Under the pieces are notes generated by a model. The model saw only the letters and a program-made list of their open reading frames with translations, ran no database searches and was not told the DNA's origin. The position numbers and the translations under genes are program-made. From Bacilli bacterium (lineage in GTDB: Bacteria > Bacillota_I > Bacilli_A > RF39 > UBA660): 34,463 bases of DNA. Where the stretch lies: assembly GCA_028684435.1 (NCBI GenBank), contig JAQUFX010000001.1, positions 1-34,463 of the forward strand. Reading direction: 5' to 3'. Shown here piece after piece: positions 22,960 to 30,362 of the stretch; the first letter of the stretch is position 1, and every line of letters starts with the position of its first letter.

Positions 22960-23853
22960 GTGGAATTACTTGTTTTATTATTAATAGCAATATTTGTATT
23001 AACTTATCGAAAAAATACCGGCGATAATTTTTATAAATTTCTTATGAATGAATTAGGAAATATTTATGGTAAATATGCACCTTATAGTTTTCAAATGGTC
23101 CGAGAAAAAACAAAAGAATTAGGTCAAGAATATACTATGAAAGAATATATTTCTCAAATTGTTATATTTGGTTTCTTTGGAGCCGTAGTAGGTTTTTTAT
23201 ATTTTCAAAGTATAATATGGGCAATATTTTATGGTTTAGCTGCAATAGCTTTTATACCTTTTTTAGCATATTTAAGATGCCAAAGAGTATATAGTGAGTA
23301 CATATTTGAACAAATACAAGTATATACAACTAATGTTATTATGGAGTTTAATACAACTCAAAGTTTTGTTAGAGCACTAGAAGGAGTAGCTGAATCAGGA
23401 GTATTAGAAAGTCCAGTATTAGATGATGTCAAATTAATGATAGAATTATCTTATCAAAATGGTACAATAGATGAATCTATTCAATATTTTGATAATAAAT
23501 ATCCCTATTATATGGTTAAAAATATGCACCAATTATTTTTGCAAATAACTAAAGAAGGAGCTAAAGATTCAGGTGAATCTTTAGAGAATATGCTTTTAGA
23601 TATTGATATGCTCGTTGAAGGTGTATATAGAGATAAAATGGATAGAGCAACCTTTCATAAGAAATTTTTGACATTTGGTTTTGCCTTATATTTTTTAGTT
23701 ATGTTAACTCAATTTCTATTAGGTAGTGATAATTATATAAAAATGTTAGAAGAATGGTATGTTCAGTTTTTACTTCATACTATTTTAGTAATAAATACCT
23801 ACTTTTTGATAAATGGTGAAAAATTTTATAATGAAGATACGGGGGCTGAATAA
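22960..23853 (+). CDS. tadB: TadB-like inner-membrane platform protein
   Basis: 297 aa. One N-terminal helix, a second pair around residues 65-105 (IVIFGFFGAVVGFLYF, WAIFYGLAAIAFIPFLAYL), a cytoplasmic T2SSF-like domain (FEQIQVYTTNVIMEFNTTQSF, LLDIDML), and two C-terminal helices (residues ~235-285). This is the T2SSF/TadB layout: the membrane platform on which the CpaF motor acts. Start is GTG 22960 with GGAGGTG upstream. Directly followed by tadC. Confidence 0.85.
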   Translation: MELLVLLLIAIFVLTYRKNTGDNFYKFLMNELGNIYGKYAPYSFQMVREKTKELGQEYTMKEYISQIVIFGFFGAVVGFLYFQSIIWAIFYGLAAIAFIPFLAYLRCQRVYSEYIFEQIQVYTTNVIMEFNTTQSFVRALEGVAESGVLESPVLDDVKLMIELSYQNGTIDESIQYFDNKYPYYMVKNMHQLFLQITKEGAKDSGESLENMLLDIDMLVEGVYRDKMDRATFHKKFLTFGFALYFLVMLTQFLLGSDNYIKMLEEWYVQFLLHTILVINTYFLINGEKFYNEDTGAE

Positions 23854-23855
23854 CG

Positions 23856-24647
23856 ATGTTAATAGAAGTTTTACTATTAGGAGTCCTTTTATATATTATT
23901 TTAGAATATAATGGCAGTATTAGTACCAATAAATTTATTGTTGACAATAGTAGTATATTTATAAAATTAAAAGAAAAAGATTATGATTTTTATGTCAAAG
24001 CCAAATATGGAGACTCAATTGATGTAGAAAAATTATTTAATATTAGATTGAGAAATGGATTATTTGTAATATTAATAATGATCTTTCTTTTTATAACTAA
24101 TTTAAATTTTGCAAATATTTTATTTTGTATAATAGCAGGCTATGGGGTATTTAAATTATCTTATTTGTCATTTAAAAAATATTATAAAGCTCATTTACAT
24201 CAGATTGATTTAATGCTTCCATATTATTTAAAAAATTTAGAAATATTAGTTCAACATTATACTGTTCCAGTGGCATTAGGTAAATCAGTGTCAGATGCTC
24301 CTAAAATTTTTAGAGAAGGCTTAAAAACTTTAATTGAAAAAATTAATGCCGGTGATAGCACTATAAATCCCTATATGGAATTTGCAAGAGATTATCCTGT
24401 AAGAGATTCAATGAGAATGATGAGGTTGTTATACCGTTTAAGTTTAGGTAGCAATGAAAGAAAACAAGAACAATTATTAACTTTTTCTCGTAACATATCA
24501 AATTTACAACAAAAAGCTAGAGAATCAAGATATAAAGAAAGATTAGAAAAAATGGAAAGTAAAACAATGGTCATGTTAGTAACTACAGGGGTAGGGGTTA
24601 TGGCATTGTTAATTATTTCAATTTTAATGATGTTTACATCGGCGTAA
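23856..24647 (+). CDS. tadC: TadC-like inner-membrane platform protein
   Basis: 263 aa. N-terminal helices (LIEVLLLGVLLYIILEY; FVILIMIFLFITNLNFANILFCIIAGYGV), a T2SSF-like cytoplasmic domain (HQIDLMLPYYLKNLEILVQHYTVPVALGKSV) and a C-terminal helix (MVMLVTTGVGVMALLIISIL). It pairs with TadB as the platform of the pilus/secretion machine. Starts 2 nt after tadB and closes the operon; a strong terminator follows at 24675. No prepilin peptidase or pilin gene follows. Confidence 0.85.
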   Translation: MLIEVLLLGVLLYIILEYNGSISTNKFIVDNSSIFIKLKEKDYDFYVKAKYGDSIDVEKLFNIRLRNGLFVILIMIFLFITNLNFANILFCIIAGYGVFKLSYLSFKKYYKAHLHQIDLMLPYYLKNLEILVQHYTVPVALGKSVSDAPKIFREGLKTLIEKINAGDSTINPYMEFARDYPVRDSMRMMRLLYRLSLGSNERKQEQLLTFSRNISNLQQKARESRYKERLEKMESKTMVMLVTTGVGVMALLIISILMMFTSA

Positions 24648-24674
24648 AACCTAGCAATTAAAACAAAAAAATAT

Positions 24675-24702
24675 AAAAATTGACATATTTGTCAATTTTT
24701 TT
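24675..24702 (+). terminator. Terminator of the Tad-like operon
   Basis: Perfect stem AAAAATTGACA (24675-24685) with TGTCAATTTTT (24690-24700), 4-nt loop, followed by more T. It ends the operon that starts at 16657. Confidence 0.9.
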
Positions 24703-24712
24703 CATTTTAGGG

Positions 24713-24741
24713 TTGATTTTTATAAAAATAATAGATATAAT
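24713..24741 (+). promoter_or_regulatory. Sigma-A promoter of the noncoding RNA
   Basis: TTGATT at 24713-24718, 17-nt spacer, perfect TATAAT at 24736-24741. Predicted start near 24748. There is no gene for the next 450 nt, so the promoter drives an RNA. Confidence 0.75.
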
Positions 24742-24747
24742 ATAATT

Positions 24748-25140
24748 GCTTAAGGTAAATTAGAACAATCAATTAATGACTTGCATAATTTTTCCATAAG
24801 AAAAGTTATGCATAAAAAATTATTAGAAATAATAATTTTAAAAATTTATTTATTAAATTTAACAAGATAATTTTTACTAAAATTAAAATTATTAAAAATT
24901 TAATAAATGATAATTAATTTTGTTTTAATTAGTAATGAAGTTTTACGAAAGTAAAATCTTATCTACGGTAAGCGGGACAATTGTTTTCGGAGAGTGTGTT
25001 ACTCCAAATGATAGGTAGTTACCGGGTTGTACTGATAATACTCCGCAATTATATATATTATTTTTTTAAATAAATATAATGTATATTGTAGCTATTCATC
25101 AAACCAAACTAGGTATTTTATCAGAGTATCTAGTTTTTTT
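24748..25140 (+). ncRNA. Independent structured noncoding RNA, possibly raiA-type
   Basis: About 390 nt between a strong promoter and a strong terminator, without an open reading frame. Parts: a perfect 12-bp hairpin (24783-24794 with 24800-24811, 5-nt loop); AU-rich helices (24848-24860 with 24896-24908; competing 24831-24841 with 24883-24893); a GAAA-tetraloop hairpin TTTTAC/GTAAAA (24941-24956); and from 24961 to 25050 a G/C-richer core that stands out from its surroundings. In the core CGGTAA (24966-24971) pairs with TTACCG (25019-25024), GCGG (24972-24975) with CCGC (25043-25046), and GGAG (24989-24992) with CTCC (25002-25005); AATTG/CAATT is a further, overlapping option. The core wording (CTACGGTAAGCGGGAC, GGTAGTTACCGGGTT) reminds me of the raiA RNA motif of Bacillota, but I cannot verify this. 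It is not 6S, tmRNA, RNase P or SRP RNA by their signatures. Confidence 0.7.
25106..25140 (+). terminator. Terminator of the noncoding RNA
   Basis: 11-bp stem AAACTAGGTAT (25106-25116) with GTATCTAGTTT (25126-25136), two G-U pairs, 9-nt loop, followed by T to 25140. Confidence 0.9.
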
Positions 25141-25143
25141 GTG

Positions 25144-25172
25144 TTGCAATAAGTTCTTCGATTTGTTATAAT
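25144..25172 (+). promoter_or_regulatory. Sigma-A promoter of the AAA+ operon
   Basis: TTGCAA at 25144-25149, 17-nt spacer ending in the extended -10 TG-T, TATAAT at 25167-25172. It lies 28 nt before the first gene and directly after the RNA terminator, so the RNA and the operon are separate units. Confidence 0.75.
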
Positions 25173-25200
25173 TTATTATAGAATAGAGGTTTATTAAGGG

Positions 25201-26328
25201 ATGAATGATTGGATTAGTGTATATAAAAAAAATAAAAAAATCAATCTTTATCAATATATGTATTTAATATCTAACATATTGTCAATTGATAACAAAAAAA
25301 TCTTAGGCAGTAAAAAAAGAACCTCAGAAATTTTAGAAAAAATATGCGATATATATATAGACGAGATTTATTTAAAAAATAATAAGAAAAATAATTTAAG
25401 TAATATGTTTATTGAAAATAAATATATTGATGATTATAAATTACATAAAGAGATATATTCTACAGTTAAATATTTTATAAATAATAATATTGTACTTGAT
25501 ATTAAAAATAATGAAAGAGATATTATATTAATTGCTGTATTTATTAAATTAGTTATTAAATTAGATAGTTTAACTAATCCATTTACAAGTGAAAAAATAA
25601 ATATATATAATTTAGCTATTGAATATATAAATTTATATCATAAAATAGATTTTATTTATTTAATAGATGAAGGCAAGAAAAATACTAAATTATTAATTGA
25701 AACAATTAAAATAAACTCTATAAAAGAAAAAAAGTTTTTTAATATTTTAACCAATAATAACTCATTTAATAAATATATTAGAATAAATGAAAATGTTTCT
25801 TGTTATATTACTCAATATAATTACTATATCGAAAGATTAGAAAATTATGATATAAAACCAATTAAAAATGTGTATGAAACATCAAAAACAGATGAGCAAT
25901 TCACTTTTATAAGTATTGAATTAGCAATTATTACCTTATTAAAAGAAATGGCCGTTCAAAAAGATTTAAGCACATACTTAATCCCTGTTAAAAAAGATTT
26001 TTTTGAAAAAGACAAAAATATTAAGGATTTAAAATCGGTATTTGAATTAAAGATAATTAATAAAAAAATAAAATTACTTATAAATTATGATGACATAAAT
26101 AATAATTTACTTAATATATTAAAAAGAAATAAAATAGATTATTATATATATTGTAATAAAAATGCAACTATAACCACTTTTGACGAGAGTGAAAAATATG
26201 TTTTTAGTAAAGAATTTATTAAAAAACATCAACTTGAAGCAGCAAATAATGTTATACTAGAAACAATAAATGTATATATGAAAGATAATGATATAATATT
26301 TTTGAAAGATAAGGAGATTAAAATATGA
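25201..26328 (+). CDS. Hypothetical protein, first gene of the AAA+ operon
   Basis: 375 aa, Asn/Ile/Lys-rich, no signal peptide, no membrane helix and no motif I recognise. Predicted mostly helical in the first half (INLYQYMYLISNIL, KRTSEILEKICDIYIDEIYL), with a mixed alpha/beta C-terminal part (KLLINYDDINNNLLNILKR, DYYIYCNKNATITTF). Codon use is even more AT-rich than its neighbours. It is clearly expressed with the AAA+ gene: its stop overlaps the next start (ATGA) and its last codons contain the next ribosome site AAGGAG. It is probably a cytoplasmic partner of the ATPase; function unknown. Confidence 0.7.
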   Translation: MNDWISVYKKNKKINLYQYMYLISNILSIDNKKILGSKKRTSEILEKICDIYIDEIYLKNNKKNNLSNMFIENKYIDDYKLHKEIYSTVKYFINNNIVLDIKNNERDIILIAVFIKLVIKLDSLTNPFTSEKINIYNLAIEYINLYHKIDFIYLIDEGKKNTKLLIETIKINSIKEKKFFNILTNNNSFNKYIRINENVSCYITQYNYYIERLENYDIKPIKNVYETSKTDEQFTFISIELAIITLLKEMAVQKDLSTYLIPVKKDFFEKDKNIKDLKSVFELKIINKKIKLLINYDDINNNLLNILKRNKIDYYIYCNKNATITTFDESEKYVFSKEFIKKHQLEAANNVILETINVYMKDNDIIFLKDKEIKI

Positions 26329-27833
26329 ACATATATGGGGAATTTTTTCTGAAGTTTATGGAACCGTTTTTTGGAGGCATAATAAGCTTATTTGCTGAAT
26401 TAGGAAAGTCATTGTATAGAATATTTAATATCCTTACTTATATTGATATTATTAAAGAATATATAACTGAATTAAGTGGCATAGGAGTAGTAATGGTAGT
26501 CATAGCTACACTTTGTTTATTATTATTATTTGGTCTATTCTTCTTCTTTATTTATAAATTAATAACTAATTTTATAAAATATCGTCAAAGAATGAAACAT
26601 CAAGAATCATTAGTTGAAGAAATAGATAATTTAAATAATGAAGTTATAAAACTTAAAAGTGAAAATGAAAAATTTCTTAATATGACTGATCCTACTTCTG
26701 GTGAAATAGAATATGATGAAGATGGAAATGTAATTAATAAATTATCTGAAGGTGAAAGTAGATTTTTTAAATTATCTCAAGTAGATAATATGATGCAAAC
26801 TTACGAAGCAAAAATATATGCTGAAATAACATCATTAGAGAATTTATGTCAAGATTTTCTTTATTATTCAGCATCTAAATTAGGATTATATTATGATATT
26901 TCTTTAATAAGATTGTTTGTATCAGCATTTGCTTCTAATAAATTGATAATTTTGCAAGGTATATCTGGTACTGGTAAAACATCGCTAGCATATGCATGGG
27001 GTAACTTTATTAATAATAATACTATAATAGCACCTGTCCAACCATCTTGGCGAGATAGTTCAGAGTTATTTGGATATTTTAATGAATTTACGAAAAGATT
27101 TAATGAAACTGAAGTATTAACTAAAATGTATGAAGCTAAATATATAGATAATGTATACATAACATTGTTAGATGAAATGAATATATCACGTGTTGAATAT
27201 TATTTTGCTGAAATGCTTTCGATATTGGAACTTCCTTCATCTGATGAATGGGTTATTGATTTAGTGCCGAATACTTGGGATAATGATCCAAAGTTACTTG
27301 AAAATGGTCGTTTAAAAATACCTATTAATATGTGGTATATAGGAACAATAAATAATGATGATTCAACATTTATGATAACTGATAAAGTTTATGACCGTGC
27401 TATGCCAATAAATATAGATATAAAAATCCCTCCATTTGAAGCTCCTGATACTGAATCAATTAATTTATCTAGTAAAAACTTTATTGATTTATTAATTAAA
27501 TCAAGAGAAGAACATCCAGTTAGTGAAGAAACATTAAATAAAGTATCAGAAATGGATGATTATGTAATAAATCATTTCCGTATTGCATTTGGTAATCGTA
27601 TAGTTAAACAATTAAGAGATTTTATTCCTGCTTATGTTGCTTGTGGTGGCGACGAAATGATAGCAGTTGATTATATAATTGCTCATAAGATATTAAGAAA
27701 GTTTGACCAATTAAATTTATCATATATAAGAAATGAAATAGATGGATTTATTATCTTTTTAAATCAAACATTTGGACAAGATATAATGAAAGAATGTATT
27801 ATATACTTAGAAAGACTTAAGAAGACAATATAG
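26325..27833 (+). CDS. Membrane-tethered McrB-like AAA+ ATPase
   Basis: 502 aa. Residues 1-50 are amphipathic and hydrophobic; a strong membrane helix is at ~52-80; a coiled coil follows (QESLVEEIDNLNNEVIKLK, ~93-120). The C-terminal half is an AAA+ module of the McrB/dynein-related clade: Walker A GISGTGKT (212-219), PSWRDSSELFGYFN, Walker B ITLLDEMN (279-286), a long LVPN insert before sensor 1 GTINNDD (340-346), and the arginine-finger region YDRAM (356-360). McrB-type ATPases normally drive a partner effector. A membrane anchor on such an ATPase is unusual and argues for an envelope role. Neighbours: an unknown protein upstream and a DUF2357-like protein 15 nt downstream. Confidence 0.85.
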   Translation: MNIYGEFFLKFMEPFFGGIISLFAELGKSLYRIFNILTYIDIIKEYITELSGIGVVMVVIATLCLLLLFGLFFFFIYKLITNFIKYRQRMKHQESLVEEIDNLNNEVIKLKSENEKFLNMTDPTSGEIEYDEDGNVINKLSEGESRFFKLSQVDNMMQTYEAKIYAEITSLENLCQDFLYYSASKLGLYYDISLIRLFVSAFASNKLIILQGISGTGKTSLAYAWGNFINNNTIIAPVQPSWRDSSELFGYFNEFTKRFNETEVLTKMYEAKYIDNVYITLLDEMNISRVEYYFAEMLSILELPSSDEWVIDLVPNTWDNDPKLLENGRLKIPINMWYIGTINNDDSTFMITDKVYDRAMPINIDIKIPPFEAPDTESINLSSKNFIDLLIKSREEHPVSEETLNKVSEMDDYVINHFRIAFGNRIVKQLRDFIPAYVACGGDEMIAVDYIIAHKILRKFDQLNLSYIRNEIDGFIIFLNQTFGQDIMKECIIYLERLKKTI

Positions 27834-27848
27834 TAAAGGAGTAATATT

Positions 27849-28949
27849 ATGACTGAAAGATTTTTAGATTTAGTAAATAATGTACCAACTGATGATTTAG
27901 ATTTGTTTTCATCCAAAACAAAATCAACATTAACTGCTAAAAAATATGTTGAAAAAGTTTCAGTTGATTTTTCTTGGGTAGATGAAATTTATGAATCAAT
28001 TCCTTATATCGATAATATAATTCGTAATCCAAGAAGTTTTATTACTCAAGAAGAAGATATAATTAGAATTGAAAAAGTTAAAAAAGTTAGTGAAGAATCA
28101 GTAAAGCATTTAGCCCAGCATACTTCTTTAATTCAAAAAGTTGATCAAGATGGTACAGTAAAACCACTTAAATTATTAAATGTATTCAAAGAAGAAACAA
28201 TTGATTTATATGAAAATAGATTTATTTATTCATTAATAAAAAATTTAAATGTATTTATTCAAAGTCAGTTAATATATAAAGATGAAGAATCTTTTAATAA
28301 GGAAGTTAAAACAGTTAATTATGAAGCACAAACTAAATTTGAAAAAGAAGATATTACAATCAAAATTTTAATGAGGTCAGATAATTATGAAAACTTAACT
28401 GTATCTAGTGAAAAAGCTATTGATTTAAAAGAAAAATTAAATTATATCGCTGATATTATAGAAGATTTTATGAGTAGTAAATTTATGAAAACTATGAAAA
28501 ATGCTACTCCAGTAAGATCACCAATTAGAAAAACAAATATAATACTTAAAGATGTCAACTTTATTTATGCTTTAAAGTTATGGGAATTTTTAGAAGGTTA
28601 TCAAGTTGAAACACCTCTTAAAAAATATAAAGAAACAATTGATCTAGCTAGTAATAAACTTGATAATAATTATGCTTTAACTTATTATTTAAATTATTAT
28701 TTTTTAAATGATAGAGATAGAAATGAAAATGAAGAAACTAATAAACATGCCGGCTTAAAAAAAATAATATTTGATACTGCTAAAGATTTTGATAATGATG
28801 AAATTGAATTAAGAAAATTATTAAATAATGAGTTAGGATTAGCAGCAAAGTATAAACAAGATCAAATAAAAGGAATTAATTTAGCATTTAAAGATTTTAT
28901 TGATAATCATCATAAAAAGATGAATGAAGCATTATTTATCTTAAAATAA
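27849..28949 (+). CDS. DUF2357-like partner of the McrB-like ATPase
   Basis: 366 aa, soluble. The centre carries LLNVFKEETIDLYENRFIYSLI (residues 109-130), with the ENRF motif typical of DUF2357 proteins, which are commonly encoded next to McrB-like ATPases. In many such proteins a C-terminal PD-(D/E)XK nuclease domain follows; no D...ExK signature is visible here, and the C-terminal third is plain helical and Lys/Asn-rich. So it looks like a nuclease-free version, perhaps a scaffold or adaptor rather than a restriction subunit. AAGGAG before ATG; 27 nt to the next gene. Confidence 0.65.
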   Translation: MTERFLDLVNNVPTDDLDLFSSKTKSTLTAKKYVEKVSVDFSWVDEIYESIPYIDNIIRNPRSFITQEEDIIRIEKVKKVSEESVKHLAQHTSLIQKVDQDGTVKPLKLLNVFKEETIDLYENRFIYSLIKNLNVFIQSQLIYKDEESFNKEVKTVNYEAQTKFEKEDITIKILMRSDNYENLTVSSEKAIDLKEKLNYIADIIEDFMSSKFMKTMKNATPVRSPIRKTNIILKDVNFIYALKLWEFLEGYQVETPLKKYKETIDLASNKLDNNYALTYYLNYYFLNDRDRNENEETNKHAGLKKIIFDTAKDFDNDEIELRKLLNNELGLAAKYKQDQIKGINLAFKDFIDNHHKKMNEALFILK

Positions 28950-28975
28950 TTTTAAATTAATGGAAGGGAGAAAAA

Positions 28976-30265
28976 ATGGCTGATAAGAATAAAAAAGAAC
29001 CCAAAGCTAATCCGATATTGGGTCGAACTGGTCAATCTATTGATTTAGTTAAATTTAATATTAAAAATGAACAAGATCAGTTTACGGAAATAGAAAAAAT
29101 ATTAAAAGAAATATATCAAGATAATCTTAAAATTAGTAGAAAATATATTTTAAAATGTTTGAAATTAACATGGACTGTTAATGATAATTATATATTTCTC
29201 CCTTATAATTTAAAAGTTTCAAGAGAAAAATTCACTTTAAAATTTGATGTTCAACCGAAAAAAGGCATAAGTTTTGGTTGGATAATATTTGCTATTTGGT
29301 TATTTATATTTTCTATTATTGGTGCTACCTATGCTGGTTTTGCATATCTTAGTATTGCAAATTTAAATAAAGATATTGATGGAGATGGAATAGCAGATAT
29401 TAATATTGATATTAATAATGATAAATTAGCTGAAATTAATATTGATATAAATAATGATGATATACCAGATTTAAATATCGATTACAAAGGAAATCGGAGA
29501 GCGGTATTTAATATTGATACTGATGGTGATGAAAAAGCCAATTATAATTTAATAAATGATGCAACTGGTGGTAAATCATGCTCAATTAATTGTGATTTAA
29601 AAGGTGATGGATGGCCTGATATAAATTTAGATTTAGATGGTGATGGTATAATAGATACTGACATGGATACTGATAATGATAAAGTGCCAGATTTAAATTT
29701 AGATGTTAATGGTGATGGTCTTTGTGATATTATGTGTGATACAAATGGAGATGGAGTTTGTGATGTTAAGTGTATTAAAGCAGAAGAATTTAACAAAGAT
29801 ATAAAGACTGGAACATCTACCCAAACAGGATCAAGTAATATTGAAACTTCTACGCCATATTTATTAATAAATTATAATGACGGTATAACTGTAAATGTCA
29901 GAGGATTATTACCAGATGATCAACCTGAAACCTTTGGACTTCCGGTTTTAAAACCAGTTAAAGAATTTACTGTCGAAAATTTATCCGATTATCCCATATA
30001 TTATGGAGTAAGATGGAATGTATATACTAATACGTTTGTAACTAACAATTTAAAATATACAATTAAAGGTACAAATGGTGCTCCAAATCTAGAACCTACA
30101 ACAATGCCGTTAACGTCAAAATCTATATACGAAAGAGTATTAATTATGCCTAGAGTAAGTCAAAAATTCAAGGTTGAAATTAATCTACAAGGTACTGGAG
30201 TACCTCAAAATGATGATCAAGGAAAAGTATTTATAGGTCATATTGAAATTGATTTAAATAATTAA
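28976..30265 (+). CDS. Membrane protein with Asp-rich calcium-binding-type repeats
   Basis: 429 aa. Residues 1-99 form a cytoplasmic domain; one helix spans ~100-127 (WIIFAIWLFIFSIIGATYAGF); residues 132-266 are tandem Asp-rich repeats of about 12-13 residues (IDGDGIADINIDI, LDLDGDGIIDTDM, LDVNGDGLCDIMC) that resemble thrombospondin type-3, EF-loop or dockerin-like calcium sites; several late repeats carry paired Cys. The C-terminal ~140 residues (from about 290) look like a beta-sandwich. The topology puts the repeats outside and the N-domain inside, where it could contact the ATPase. GGAAGGGAG before ATG. Last gene of the operon, followed by a terminator. Confidence 0.75.
   Translation: MADKNKKEPKANPILGRTGQSIDLVKFNIKNEQDQFTEIEKILKEIYQDNLKISRKYILKCLKLTWTVNDNYIFLPYNLKVSREKFTLKFDVQPKKGISFGWIIFAIWLFIFSIIGATYAGFAYLSIANLNKDIDGDGIADINIDINNDKLAEINIDINNDDIPDLNIDYKGNRRAVFNIDTDGDEKANYNLINDATGGKSCSINCDLKGDGWPDINLDLDGDGIIDTDMDTDNDKVPDLNLDVNGDGLCDIMCDTNGDGVCDVKCIKAEEFNKDIKTGTSTQTGSSNIETSTPYLLINYNDGITVNVRGLLPDDQPETFGLPVLKPVKEFTVENLSDYPIYYGVRWNVYTNTFVTNNLKYTIKGTNGAPNLEPTTMPLTSKSIYERVLIMPRVSQKFKVEINLQGTGVPQNDDQGKVFIGHIEIDLNN
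29369..29773 (+). repeat. Coding tandem repeats (GAT-rich), Asp-rich calcium-site repeats
   Basis: About ten degenerate units of 36-39 nt with a GAT-GGT/GGA-GAT core, encoding the D-x-D-G-D-G type repeats. Units differ in sequence, so this is an old array rather than a recent duplication. Confidence 0.7.
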
Positions 30266-30298
30266 ACACTATTAAATAAACTATTAAATAGTGTTTTT
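30264..30298 (+). terminator. Terminator of the AAA+ operon
   Basis: 10-bp stem AAACACTATT (30264-30273) with AATAGTGTTT (30287-30296), 13-nt loop, T-rich 3' flank. Confidence 0.85.
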
Positions 30299-30362
30299 AT
30301 TTTACCATTAATCATTTTTTTCTAATATAACTTATGCTTGCATATAATTGATTGGTGATAAA

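Noticed and set aside
24748..25140. Retron msr-msd, 6S, tmRNA, RNase P or SRP RNA
   Set aside because: No reverse transcriptase follows, and the signature sequences of the four housekeeping RNAs (tmRNA ends, RNase P GAGGAAAGTCC-type core, SRP GGAAGGAAGCAGCC-type loop, 6S bulge) are not seen.
29542..29796. Minus-strand Ser/Pro-rich frame
   Set aside because: Produced by the antisense of the GAT/GGT repeats.
30341..30348. CATATAAT as a sigma-E or sigma-A promoter of the PBP gene
   Set aside because: It would start within a few bases of the ribosome site, no -35 fits sigma-A, and the nearest ATA is about 13 nt away instead of the spacing expected for sigma-E.
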